From: Spartinivicinus ruber
GTDB lineage: Bacteria > Pseudomonadota > Gammaproteobacteria > Pseudomonadales > Zooshikellaceae
Direction: 5' to 3'
Assembly (NCBI RefSeq): GCF_011009015.1
Contig: NZ_CP048878.1
Span: 4,246,354-4,310,353 of the forward strand
Length of the DNA stretch: 64,000 nucleotides
Shown here: piece after piece, positions 36,052 through 44,976 of the stretch
Position numbering within the stretch: the first letter of the stretch is position 1
Layout: every line of letters starts with the position of its first letter
The notes under the pieces: generated by a model
What the model saw: only the letters and a program-made list of their open reading frames with translations
Database searches by the model: none
What the model was told of the DNA's origin: nothing
Program-made: the position numbers and the translations under genes

Positions 36052-37029
36052 CTAGAAATTGAGGGTGGTGGTAAAAGGCGCTTTTTGCTCAACATTCACC
36101 CAAACAAAGTTTTTTGTTTGCAATTGTTGTTCACCATCAAACCGATAGGCAACCAGTTTACCATACTTCACAGCACTATAGTCCAAGCAGGCGATATTCG
36201 GTCTAATTGGTTTTGGATTACCCATCCGCCAATAGTGACCAATAAACAAAGGCTTTTCTTGGAGGTCATAGTAACAAAGCTTAGCTTTTTGTTCTTCCGG
36301 GAGCTTACGAGTAGCTACTTCTGATGGCAACGGATCTGGTTGAAACACTACATCCTGATAATAAGTGGGCGACTCTGTCCAGAAGTCTGCCCGAAACAAG
36401 TGTCGTTCATAACCATCTTTCGCCCTCATAATAATACCGTCAGGCAACGGTAAGTTAATCCCTCTCATTAACCGATTGATTAAGCGCCCTGGTAGAGAAT
36501 GACGATCAGTAGTTTCTATCAACCCTTCATCGGTTAACCGATTATGTCCATATTTTTTCAGATATTCGTCAATCAGCGGCTGATCCCAGCAAGCGTGCAC
36601 AACTCGAAATTTTTCAAACTCAAGAAATAATGGCATAGCCTTGAACCAGGTTAAAAAGTCGCGCCAATCCTGTGGATGGTTGGCAAACTGGTCGAGGGTT
36701 TCTTGAATAATTCGTGTGTGGCGAGCTGTTCGCTCACGTAAATAAGCATTGCCTGAGCCTGCAGGCGTAAAATACCCCAAGGCATTAAATTCGTGATTAC
36801 CCATAACAATTTGAGCAATACCTTTGTCCACCATATCGTGCACAATATGCAACGATTCACGAATTCTTGGACCTCGATCAACGATATCACCTACAAACAC
36901 CACCTGTCGGGTTTTATGCTGCCAAACACCACCCTTTTTTGAGTAGCCTAATTGCTCTAGTAGCATTTTTAGCGCAATGGCACACCCATGGATATCGCCG
37001 ATTACATCATAACCTTGCTGAGGTAACAT
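36052..37029 (-). CDS. Calcineurin-like metallophosphoesterase
   Basis: 325 residues. All metallophosphoesterase motifs are present: GDIHG (D12, H14), GDIVDRG near 47-53 and GNHEFNA near 76. Later metal ligands are probably VVHACW near 150 and the FIGHYW histidine near 265. This resembles the PrpE/ApaH-like group of Ser/Thr or dinucleotide phosphatases; the exact substrate is not readable. The gene starts 14 bases after the nadK stop, so the two are likely cotranscribed, a pairing common in gammaproteobacteria. Confidence 0.88.
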   Translation of the reverse strand: MLPQQGYDVIGDIHGCAIALKMLLEQLGYSKKGGVWQHKTRQVVFVGDIVDRGPRIRESLHIVHDMVDKGIAQIVMGNHEFNALGYFTPAGSGNAYLRERTARHTRIIQETLDQFANHPQDWRDFLTWFKAMPLFLEFEKFRVVHACWDQPLIDEYLKKYGHNRLTDEGLIETTDRHSLPGRLINRLMRGINLPLPDGIIMRAKDGYERHLFRADFWTESPTYYQDVVFQPDPLPSEVATRKLPEEQKAKLCYYDLQEKPLFIGHYWRMGNPKPIRPNIACLDYSAVKYGKLVAYRFDGEQQLQTKNFVWVNVEQKAPFTTTLNF

Positions 37030-37043
37030 CGTTCACTTCACTC

Positions 37044-37925
37044 TCATTGATCCAACCGATTACCCCAACCTAGCTTGTTGCGGCATACTTCATAATAATT
37101 ATGGTTTAAAGGGTGAATAAGCTTTAGTTTTTGCGGCTTTTTATAAATGGTGACCGTATCACCTGGTGCAGCAGGAATATTAACCTGACCGTCACAGCTA
37201 ACTTGTGGATAGGTGCCTATTTGACTACTAATGGTAATTTTAATTTCACTATTGCCATCAATGACCAGTGGACGGCTACTCAGTGTATGGGGAAACATCG
37301 GCACTAGCACTATTGCATCCAGCTTGGGATGCATAATCGGGCCTCCACCAGATAACGAATAAGCCGTAGAACCTGTTGGTGTGGCAATAATTAAACCATC
37401 AGAACGCTGACTGTAAACAAACTGTCCCTCAATATACACTTCAAATTCAATCATTCGTGTGGCTTTACCAGGGTGAAGGACTACATCATTCAAAGCATCC
37501 GCCTGACCAACAGGCACACCATCACGCTTGACTATTGCTTCAAGCAGAAAACGGCTTTCGATGATGTATTTGCCATCTAGTACTTCACCGACTCGCTCTT
37601 CAATCTCATCAGGGGATATATCAGTCAGAAAGCCTAGTCTGCCTCGATTAACACCTAATACAGGCACTTGTGACTTTGCCAAAGCTCGTGCAGCCCCCAA
37701 TAGACTGCCATCCCCCCCAATCACAATGACCAGATCGCAGATTTCTCCCATCATTTTCGGGCTGCATGTTTGCAACCGATGACCTGGTAGCACGTCTGAA
37801 AGTTCTTGCTCTAAGATAACATGACAGCCACGACTCAATAAAAAGCGCTTTAACTGCTTTAAAGTATCGACAATCTTAGCAGTACCTAAACGACCGATAA
37901 CACCAACGTTTCTAAATTGCTCCAT
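37044..37925 (-). CDS. nadK: NAD kinase
   Basis: 293 residues. It phosphorylates NAD to NADP with ATP in the cytoplasm. The nucleotide-binding GGDGS lies at 70-74 (VIVIGGDGSLLGAARAL), followed by GVNRGRLGFLTDI and the substrate-site segment DGLIIATPTGSTAYSLSGGG. Length and order match the bacterial NadK/PpnK family. It heads a short minus-strand operon with the metallophosphatase and is divergent from the DUF1853 gene. Confidence 0.96.
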   Translation of the reverse strand: MEQFRNVGVIGRLGTAKIVDTLKQLKRFLLSRGCHVILEQELSDVLPGHRLQTCSPKMMGEICDLVIVIGGDGSLLGAARALAKSQVPVLGVNRGRLGFLTDISPDEIEERVGEVLDGKYIIESRFLLEAIVKRDGVPVGQADALNDVVLHPGKATRMIEFEVYIEGQFVYSQRSDGLIIATPTGSTAYSLSGGGPIMHPKLDAIVLVPMFPHTLSSRPLVIDGNSEIKITISSQIGTYPQVSCDGQVNIPAAPGDTVTIYKKPQKLKLIHPLNHNYYEVCRNKLGWGNRLDQ

Positions 37926-38141
37926 AGTATAAAATAAGCTTAATCATGGTAGCTGAATTAGGAGGCTGAATATAAACCACACAGTTAGTTTACTTTATAT
38001 ACCCAAAGCGTAGGGTATAAGTCCCATTATAACCATTATCTCTAAAGGAAGCCTCTTAAAATGCATTTTTTCATCCGGTATGATGGCAAGTCATCAAGTC
38101 AAGACACACCTAACGAATCCTAAACACTCAACCTGTTACCC

Positions 38142-39095
38142 ATGCTTAATATGCCACTTTCTATCAGTCAATTAAAACGAGACTTGCATTGGATCGCCAA
38201 TAGCCCCGTTATACTCGATATAACCAATTTACCTGAAGGGTATTGGCTAACCAGACCTCTTCCTAAAAAAATCAAGCTGGTAGTAAGTAACTATGATTTA
38301 AAGCAGGTGACAGAGCGGTTAACAGTCCGAAAAAGTCACTTGCTGGGAATTTACTATGAAGTTCTCTGGCATTATTTATTAGCCGAAAAGTTAGGCTACA
38401 AATTGCGAGCAACTAATTTACAGGTTAAATCTGATAAAGGTACTTTAGGCGAGTTTGATTTAATTTATCAGACGAAAAATTCCAACCAATTTTTTCATCG
38501 AGAGTTAGCGGTTAAATATTATTTAGGTTTACCTTGTGAACCTAAATTAGAACAAACACCCTGGTCTTACTGGGTTGGGCCTGGGTTAAGAGACCGACTA
38601 GATTTAAAAGCCAATAAATTAGTGAATAAACAAGGGCGCTTAAGTCAATCAACAGCAGGGCATGAACTATTAAAACAACAACATTTATTACCTGTTACCG
38701 CAGAGATTTTATTACAGGGTTATTTATTTTATCCCTTTGGCAGTTACTGCCCACCGCCTCAACATGCCAATATTAATCACTTAATGGGTTATTGGCTAAC
38801 TCCCCAACAACTCACTGAGTTTATAGAATATAAACAGTTATCAGCCTCATTTATTGTACTGGCTAAACATGAGTGGTTATCTGCTTTTAACTCCTCTACT
38901 AATATAATACAACATCGGTTGTTGTCTTCAGCAGCACTTAGCCAGTATGCCACTCAACACTTTACTAATAGTCCTTATCCCTACCCTTTATTAATTGCTA
39001 GTGGCACCAGCCATAATGAGATTTGGCAAGAAAACGTACGTTTTTTTCTAGTGTCGGATAACTGGTTAGTCAAAGCTAGAAGCTCCAGAAGATAA
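38142..39095 (+). CDS. DUF1853 family protein
   Basis: 317 residues. The family signature is clear: GIYYEVLWHYLL, then TLGEFDLIYQ, HRELAVKYYLG and the YWVGPGLRDRLDLK phrase. The E/D/K spacing of that core resembles a PD-(D/E)xK nuclease-like fold, but activity has not been shown to my knowledge. Two ATGs (38142, 38151) are possible, neither with a good ribosome-binding site. Its last 30 bases overlap the 3' end of the convergent PLP-enzyme gene. Confidence 0.85.
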   Translation: MLNMPLSISQLKRDLHWIANSPVILDITNLPEGYWLTRPLPKKIKLVVSNYDLKQVTERLTVRKSHLLGIYYEVLWHYLLAEKLGYKLRATNLQVKSDKGTLGEFDLIYQTKNSNQFFHRELAVKYYLGLPCEPKLEQTPWSYWVGPGLRDRLDLKANKLVNKQGRLSQSTAGHELLKQQHLLPVTAEILLQGYLFYPFGSYCPPPQHANINHLMGYWLTPQQLTEFIEYKQLSASFIVLAKHEWLSAFNSSTNIIQHRLLSSAALSQYATQHFTNSPYPYPLLIASGTSHNEIWQENVRFFLVSDNWLVKARSSRR

Positions 39096-40046
39096 AGTAT
39101 CCCGGAATTTTGTTAGCTTTTGTTTCATTCCACGACAACCTTGTAAGCCACCACTATGGGCCACTAAAATACGGCTACCACTGGCTATTTTTTTATTCTT
39201 AACCTGGTCTACTACTGCTTTCATCATTTTAGCGGTATAAACAGGGTCTAAAGGAATCTTGGTGGTTTGGATAAAATCGTCCATAAAAGCAACTAATTCT
39301 GTAGACAATTTAGCATAACCGCCTTCGTGATAATCGCTTAATAATTGCCACTGAGCACCCTGGGTACCCAGCTTGATTAACCAATCATTAATTACTTGTT
39401 GCAACCACGGCTCGGCTTTCAACACTGGAACCCCCAATACCTGCTGATGAGGTTTCGCCACCGAAATCATACCAGCCAATGTTGCCCCTGTACCACAAGC
39501 AGCCACAATAGTATCAAACTGTTGATAGTTAGGCGTATCAAGCAGTATATCTTGGCAGCCTTGCACCCCCAGTAAATTAGAGCCCCCTTCAGGAATCCAA
39601 TACACCGGATTGGTTAACGAAAATCGAGAGGCTAATTCCTGCCAATATATTTGTTCATATCTTCGTTGATAGTCGAGCCGGTTTAACCAATGCAGTTGCA
39701 TCCCCCACTCAGTGGCATCAATTAATGTAGGGCTCAGCGGTTGATGCCCATAGCCTCGAATAAAACCTGTGACGTTTAAATTTAACAGTTTTCCTGCTGC
39801 CGCTAATGCATGTAAGTGATTAGAATGAGCACCGCCAAAACTTGCTATATTCTGACAGCCTTGCTGTAAAGCAGTCTGTAAATTATTTTTTAGTTTATAC
39901 CACTTATTTCCAGATAAAAGAGGATGCAACTCGTCCAACCTCAACACCCAAACTTGGACATTCATTTGCTCAAATAACGGGTAATTTAGACGTTGAAGAT
40001 TGGGTTTAGCAATTTGCTCAGTTAGCACCTGCCACTGGTTACTCAT
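39066..40046 (-). CDS. ACC deaminase / D-cysteine desulfhydrase-like PLP enzyme
   Basis: 326 residues, fold-type II PLP enzyme. The PLP lysine lies in LSGNKWYKLKNNL near residue 50. FGGAHSNHLHALAAAGKLL is the family's substrate-site signature, and the phosphate-binding loop is probably ACGTGATLAG. The ACC deaminase/desulfhydrase family covers breakdown of ACC, D-cysteine or other D-amino acids, and the residues seen here do not decide between them. The 3' end overlaps the DUF1853 gene by 30 bases. Confidence 0.88.
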   Translation of the reverse strand: MSNQWQVLTEQIAKPNLQRLNYPLFEQMNVQVWVLRLDELHPLLSGNKWYKLKNNLQTALQQGCQNIASFGGAHSNHLHALAAAGKLLNLNVTGFIRGYGHQPLSPTLIDATEWGMQLHWLNRLDYQRRYEQIYWQELASRFSLTNPVYWIPEGGSNLLGVQGCQDILLDTPNYQQFDTIVAACGTGATLAGMISVAKPHQQVLGVPVLKAEPWLQQVINDWLIKLGTQGAQWQLLSDYHEGGYAKLSTELVAFMDDFIQTTKIPLDPVYTAKMMKAVVDQVKNKKIASGSRILVAHSGGLQGCRGMKQKLTKFRDTLSSGASSFD

Positions 40047-40176
40047 AATAATAATTTACATTGGTTCAAAATACTGAGTATTTTAAATGTTTTGCCAGCA
40101 ATAGTTGAGTAATTAATGGCGATAAGGCTTGAAGGACTCTTCTGAAGATAGCTTGTTGAGTAACTGGAGCTAAATA

Positions 40177-40206
40177 CACTAGCCCGAAGGGTTCTTCAGG
40201 CTAGTG
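40177..40206. terminator. Hairpin downstream of the coiled-coil protein gene
   Basis: CACTAGCCCGAAG (40177-40189) pairs with CTTCAGGCTAGTG (40194-40206) with one mismatch. It lies 13 bases past the minus-strand stop at 40219. The following sequence on that strand is only modestly T-rich. Confidence 0.55.
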
Positions 40207-40218
40207 CAAATTTTAATT

Positions 40219-41523
40219 TTAGCGAGAGATTTTTAATTGCGGCTGGCCATTTTCCGTTTGTTCAGGCTTTTCTGCTTTTTGGTGGTCAACACAAGCATTA
40301 GAAACACCAATTTCAAACTCTCTTGGCACTTCCACTCGCGTAATTGGCTGGCCACAACGCTTGCCATTCTCCGTTGCATCACAAGTGGCATTTTCATAAT
40401 GCCTGCGCCAGCTTAAGTAATGCTCTTTGGAAACAAAGCACCGCTTAGCTACATAAGCGATATTATCTGCTAAGTATTCATCGACATCCTTCACTGGAAT
40501 AGTGACATGACCAACCCCTGGGTGGTAAGCCATAAACATAACTCCTTTTGCAGACAGTTGAGCTAACACATCACCAGGGTGAGCAGATTTAAGCTGCTTA
40601 TTTTCCTGTTGCAGTTTTTCAAGTTCCAGCTGCTGCTGTTTATCGATGTCTTCCAAGTAGCTAATTTCCACATCTTTTGCTTTTACCAAGTCACGTAATT
40701 CCGTCAGTTGATTACGGTATTTTGCATCGGCTTTTTTGGTAATTACTTCTTTTAAGTCTGCTAAACGATTTTGATTCTGTGTTTCAATATCTTGAAGCAG
40801 ACGGGTCATTTCCTTACGGCTGGCTTGATACTCTTGATTTTTTTGCACCAGTTGCTGCCGGTACTGTTTCGCTTCATGCTCAGCTTTTGACAGTTGAGAT
40901 TTCAACTCCATTAACTCTAAATCAAGCTTAGCAACACTATTTTCGTGTTTAAGCTGTTGGTTTTGAATACGCTGATCCAGCTGATCCTTCAGTGCCTGTA
41001 ATTGCTGTTGATAGCCTTGAACTGATGAAGCCTGCTTTGGTGCTTGCTGAGGGCGTGACTGTTGTTGTGGAACTGACTGCTCTACATAGTCTTCGTAATA
41101 CCTCAGCTTATTTCTTTTAAGAGCCGCTTTAATCAACACCAACTCATTAATAGCTGACGCTTTAGGGTCCCATAAAAGTCGTTGATGCCAACTCACTGGA
41201 CACTGACTACGACAAGCCAGACGAATATACCCATCCCCCAAATCAGGCCCCCTGCCAGCAACCTCAGCCATATGCTGAACAGGAATGTTCCACTTACTAT
41301 CAGCTCGACCTTCCTCATTAAAGGTTACATAAAACAGCACAACAGATTGAATTGTTAGGGAAGGAGCCACTCTGACATAAGCGCCTTTAATGGTTTGTGA
41401 AGCAAACTCCTGAACCAGAGCGATGCCATCTAAAACAGCCTCAAACTCTGAATACAGCATTTGCTTACAGAGCCCATGGCCATTAAAAAACATAATGGCT
41501 TCTTCATAGGGTTTGTGTCCCAA
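40219..41523 (-). CDS. Coiled-coil cytoplasmic protein, conserved hypothetical
   Basis: 434 residues from TTG at 41523, chosen because a strong AGGAG sits seven bases upstream; the first ATG is ten codons in with only a weak site. Residues ~1-150 form a globular domain (FNGHGLCKQMLYSEFEAVLD). Residues ~165-330 are a long Gln/Lys/Glu coiled coil. The C-terminal part (PGVGHVTIPVKDVDEYL) ends with a cysteine-bearing segment (CDATENGKRCGQPI and ACVDHQ) that could bind metal. I recall similar proteins in Pseudomonas labelled as chromosome-segregation ATPase-like, but there is no Walker motif, so that label would be wrong. Confidence 0.75.
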   Translation of the reverse strand: MGHKPYEEAIMFFNGHGLCKQMLYSEFEAVLDGIALVQEFASQTIKGAYVRVAPSLTIQSVVLFYVTFNEEGRADSKWNIPVQHMAEVAGRGPDLGDGYIRLACRSQCPVSWHQRLLWDPKASAINELVLIKAALKRNKLRYYEDYVEQSVPQQQSRPQQAPKQASSVQGYQQQLQALKDQLDQRIQNQQLKHENSVAKLDLELMELKSQLSKAEHEAKQYRQQLVQKNQEYQASRKEMTRLLQDIETQNQNRLADLKEVITKKADAKYRNQLTELRDLVKAKDVEISYLEDIDKQQQLELEKLQQENKQLKSAHPGDVLAQLSAKGVMFMAYHPGVGHVTIPVKDVDEYLADNIAYVAKRCFVSKEHYLSWRRHYENATCDATENGKRCGQPITRVEVPREFEIGVSNACVDHQKAEKPEQTENGQPQLKISR

Positions 41524-42452
41524 GGTCTACTCCTTTTACCTTACAACAAGGTAACTGAATGTCGTTTATGCCGAAACTATGATCAATAGATAAATGGCCG
41601 CTCTATTGTCATATCTCCCCAATACTGCCAGTTCAGTCATTCGATATTCTCATCAATAAATCAGATGAGTGATCTATACATTCACTTTGCTTTCAATGAA
41701 TTGAGTATGAACTAACAAGCTTGGTTGCTTGTGCTATGCTTATTTATAGAAAATAAAACAGCTTTTCTTATTGGATGAACTGGGCACTTACACCTGTTTT
41801 TACCTATTACCTGTCGGTGTTTTTTTGGAGTTTCTGCTTAAGTAACCGTGCACCTTTCATTCGACATATATTTTATTGAATTGCTACTCCCCCTAATGTG
41901 AAGGGATTACCATTAGCCAGATCAAATTTCGACCATCCATAATTTCCTTCGCGCATTAAAAAATGCATCAAATTTTTAATAGCTATTACCTCAATATTTC
42001 TACGCTAAATAAATCACAATTTGTATTAGGCTGGCAATAAAAGTCTATTCTTCAGTAATGCTACCTTTGGCTAATAATTAAAACCCCACCCTAAACTGAT
42101 TAAATTTCAACCGCAAAATCATTAAGTCCACACAGGGTAAATATTAATTTACAACAATTAAAAAACCTAATAGGCAACTGCAGTTTTATTTATAATCAGC
42201 AAAATACTAAATTGATTACCTATCACAACTTATTCCTTGGGTGTGTAGGATAATGAAAGACATATTCAACACTAAAATAAAGCGACAAGATAAAAGCTAG
42301 TAAGGAACTGTTTTCTTAAACCAAACAGCTGAAGATAGCTACAACAACAGATATCACAGGTACAACCTAGAACCAAAGAACCACAAATTAGTAGCCAATG
42401 TTAACTTACAGTGGCGAACGAAGCTAGAAATTAGGAGATTTGTTGCTATTTT
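41524..42452. other. Gene-free region of about 930 bp
   Basis: No convincing frame on either strand. A stretch ending in ACCTGTCGGTGTTTTTTT at 41810-41827 could be a plus-strand terminator (ACACC/GGTGT stem), which leaves room for a small RNA at about 41690-41827, but no good promoter is seen. The rest is AT-rich with no repeat or element I can name. Confidence 0.4.
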
Positions 42453-42545
42453 TTACAGTTCAAACGCATCCTCAATATCATCATCGTCATCGTCAAATTC
42501 AACAGGCTCATTTGACTCTAACAACTCTTCTAAATAGTCTTCCAC
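42453..42545 (-). CDS. Thirty-residue acidic protein
   Basis: GTG at 42545 with AGGAG eight bases upstream opens a frame of 30 residues ending at TAA (42453-42455). It encodes a highly acidic peptide: MEDYLEELLE, a short ESNEPVEF stretch, six consecutive Asp, then IEDAFEL. The Shine-Dalgarno and the strong composition bias support translation. It could be an orphan small protein, a nucleic-acid mimic or the remnant of a longer acidic protein. It lies about 110 bases upstream (in plus coordinates) of tRNA-Asp and on the same strand, so it could share the tRNA transcript. Confidence 0.5.
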   Translation of the reverse strand: MEDYLEELLESNEPVEFDDDDDDIEDAFEL

Positions 42546-42655
42546 TGGCAGCACTCCTGGCGATTATTAGTGTTTTTTACTAATAAAGTCAGACGCAACT
42601 AATATGCCAGTATTGATTTAGGTTTCTTAGATAGTTTTAAAGGGGATTTAAAATT

Positions 42656-42732
42656 TGGCGGAGCGGACGGGACTCGAACCCGCGACCCCCGGCGTGACAG
42701 GCCGGTATTCTAACCAACTGAACTACCGCTCC
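42656..42732 (-). tRNA. tRNA-Asp (anticodon GTC)
   Basis: The reverse strand reads GGAGCGGTAGTTCAGTTGG at the 5' end and the anticodon loop CCTGTCACGC, giving anticodon GTC. The T arm GGGTTCGAGTCCC and acceptor CCGCTCCG-CCA follow. It is 77 bases with the CCA encoded. Confidence 0.96.
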
Positions 42733-42830
42733 AGACAATTACTCATAGTGTAATTGAATATGGAAGCTACTACTCTAGCTAGTTTATTTACACCTAGTTA
42801 GTAGCTGGTCTAGCTATTAACTGTCGAAAT

Positions 42831-42906
42831 TGGTGGGCAGAGAGGGGTTCGAACCCCCGACCCTCGCCTTGTAAGGGCGATGCTCTCCCAGCTGAGCTAT
42901 CTGCCC
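42831..42906 (-). tRNA. tRNA-Val (anticodon TAC)
   Basis: The reverse strand reads GGGCAGATAGCTCAGCTGGG and the anticodon loop CCTTACAAGG, giving anticodon TAC. The T arm GGGGTTCGAACCCC and acceptor CTGCCCA-CCA follow. It is 76 bases with the CCA encoded, and lies 98 bases upstream of tRNA-Asp on the same strand, so the two are probably cotranscribed. Confidence 0.96.
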
Positions 42907-43084
42907 GACAGTTGAAGCGTATTCTAATGATAAATGACAAACTGTCAAGATTTTTTCAAATATGATGATAAAAACTCTTCTCTTCCGTCAAAGAAGTTTC
43001 TCTCTATCAATGCACTATTATGGCACTTTATATAGCACTTTAAGAGTCGGTATAGGGCATTCTGCTACAAGATACGGCTTTGTT

Positions 43085-43603
43085 TTATACCGTAATGCTC
43101 ACTGAAATTCTCACGATACCAGGCTCATCCTGGGCATCGATACGTACTTTATCAACAGAGAGTTGATATTGATTACGCAAGAAAACCAACCATTCTACTA
43201 GCTTTTGATAAGGTACTTTCTCAGCCCAAACCGTTACCCCCTGACTACCTGGCTGAACCCTACTCAGTTTAATGCCACTGCGCTTGGCCGCACTGGTCAC
43301 TATCGCCGATATTTTATCTTTACTAAATTGCTGCCCTCTAGACTGACTAGCTTGTACTTGCTTGGCAATAGGCGCATTAACCTCTAGCCAAGCAAAGGTT
43401 TCTTGCTCACGAAAATAATCTGCCTGAGCACTGTTAGCCCATCGAGCCAATGGCTGCCAAACCATAACATACAATAAGACACAAGCTAAAAACCCACTCA
43501 TTAAGAGCAACGCTTTTCGATCTCGCTCATTTAATGCCTGATACTTGCTGTGAAGCTGTTTAAATGCAGCTGACTGTTGTAACTGCTCAGATAACGCTTT
43601 CAT
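43085..43603 (-). CDS. gspM: Type II secretion inner-membrane platform protein GspM
   Basis: 172 residues with a short cytoplasmic N terminus, one membrane helix (about 30-50, ALLLMSGFLACVLLYVMVW) and a periplasmic ferredoxin-like domain. It partners GspL in the assembly platform. It is the last gene of the gspE-M operon, 14 bases after gspL. No gspN follows, as in the Xcp system of Pseudomonas. Confidence 0.9.
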   Translation of the reverse strand: MKALSEQLQQSAAFKQLHSKYQALNERDRKALLLMSGFLACVLLYVMVWQPLARWANSAQADYFREQETFAWLEVNAPIAKQVQASQSRGQQFSKDKISAIVTSAAKRSGIKLSRVQPGSQGVTVWAEKVPYQKLVEWLVFLRNQYQLSVDKVRIDAQDEPGIVRISVSITV

Positions 43604-43617
43604 ATAACCTGCTTGAC

Positions 43618-44955
43618 CTAAACCTTAATACTAATACGAGCCAATACACTGGCTTTTTCTTGGTTGGCTGTTTCCAAATCAGCTGAAAGGCCACTACCCT
43701 TTAACTTTTGGACATAGTTATCCAAAACCTCATAACTCTTTGCATGCACTTCAATAGCCAGCGAGCCTGCCGACTGGTTAAAGTCGAGGCTCTTAGGTTT
43801 TATCTGTTGTACTCCCAGCTGCTGAGTAACAGAAGAGACATTAACCAACATATCCATAAATGGGCTCTCTTGTTTTCCGCCCCCTGCCGCTTTTAGCCGG
43901 CTGAGCATGCGCTCTTGAAGTTCTTCTTCCGCATCATCGTTAGGGTACACTTCCTGATAAAGAGAAATACTTTGCTGTTTCAGCTTACTGGCTTGTAAAT
44001 CAAAATACACTCCTTGACCAACATTTAACCCAACAGCCAATATCAACCAGCCAGCAGCTAGCCCAACCAGTGGCTTCCAAGCTCCCAGTCCCACACTGTC
44101 AGAGCTAGTACCGTAAGGCTCTTGAAGCAAGTTAATAAAAGTAGAATGATCTGGAAGCTGCAAAAAACTACGGCATAAGTAGTGGAAAATAGTGCCTTTT
44201 AGCGCCGCATATTCCAAACCAATTTGATGACTAGCCAACTGTGTTTCCAGTTGTTTGAGCAGTTTTTTTACTTCAGTGGTTAATGGCTTGGCAACAGTTA
44301 CCTTAATTCGCTTGAACTCAGCCGAAATGGCAGCACTAGGATCATCTTCAGCATCAATTTGCCGATATTCAGTTGGGTTTTCCAGAACTGTCATTAAGGT
44401 TGAAGGGAGTGCATGCATATCCAACCCAAAAAAGCAGCTAGGAGGAATAGCTAATAAGGAGCGATCACCATCAATAATGGCCTGGATAGTGTCATCATCA
44501 GTCGTGACTAACTGTGACTCAGAAATACAGAGTATTGGCAACAAACCTATCGCCTGGATAGCTTCATACAAAGGGGAAATATAATCATGATTAACTGCAG
44601 CCACCGGCAACATATCATTAACAACCCGACGGTTAGTAACAATATGCATGTCGTCAATATCATTAATAAGATATTCTTCCAGCATAAAAGGTAACGCTTG
44701 CTTTAGGTGCTTCATTTGCCCTGCATTAACTGGCACATTCATCATTAATACATGATCAGCAGGCACTACTACTATTACTTTTGCTCTACTCGCACCCTCC
44801 TGTTCAGCGAGGGCTTGCTGAAGAGTGCTAAGCTGTCCCCGGGAAGGGCCAAAATGTAACTCACCATCTGAATTACATCCAAGCCATTCAGCAACTACTT
44901 GATCCGGCTCTGAGCCAGATACATCTGTAATGCGGATAAAAAGATACCCTTCCAT
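43618..44955 (-). CDS. gspL: Type II secretion platform protein GspL
   Basis: 445 residues. The N-terminal ~260 residues form the actin-like cytoplasmic domain that binds GspE. One membrane helix (about 300-320, LVGLAAGWLILAVGLNVG) leads to a periplasmic ferredoxin-like domain with a short coiled coil. The size and layout match GspL; sequence conservation in this family is low, so operon position carries much of the call. Confidence 0.93.
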   Translation of the reverse strand: MEGYLFIRITDVSGSEPDQVVAEWLGCNSDGELHFGPSRGQLSTLQQALAEQEGASRAKVIVVVPADHVLMMNVPVNAGQMKHLKQALPFMLEEYLINDIDDMHIVTNRRVVNDMLPVAAVNHDYISPLYEAIQAIGLLPILCISESQLVTTDDDTIQAIIDGDRSLLAIPPSCFFGLDMHALPSTLMTVLENPTEYRQIDAEDDPSAAISAEFKRIKVTVAKPLTTEVKKLLKQLETQLASHQIGLEYAALKGTIFHYLCRSFLQLPDHSTFINLLQEPYGTSSDSVGLGAWKPLVGLAAGWLILAVGLNVGQGVYFDLQASKLKQQSISLYQEVYPNDDAEEELQERMLSRLKAAGGGKQESPFMDMLVNVSSVTQQLGVQQIKPKSLDFNQSAGSLAIEVHAKSYEVLDNYVQKLKGSGLSADLETANQEKASVLARISIKV

Positions 44956-44976
44956 AACAACAGCGACCTATTTACG

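Noticed and set aside
40219-41523. Label as a chromosome-segregation ATPase
   Set aside because: Coiled coil is present but there are no Walker A, Walker B or signature motifs.
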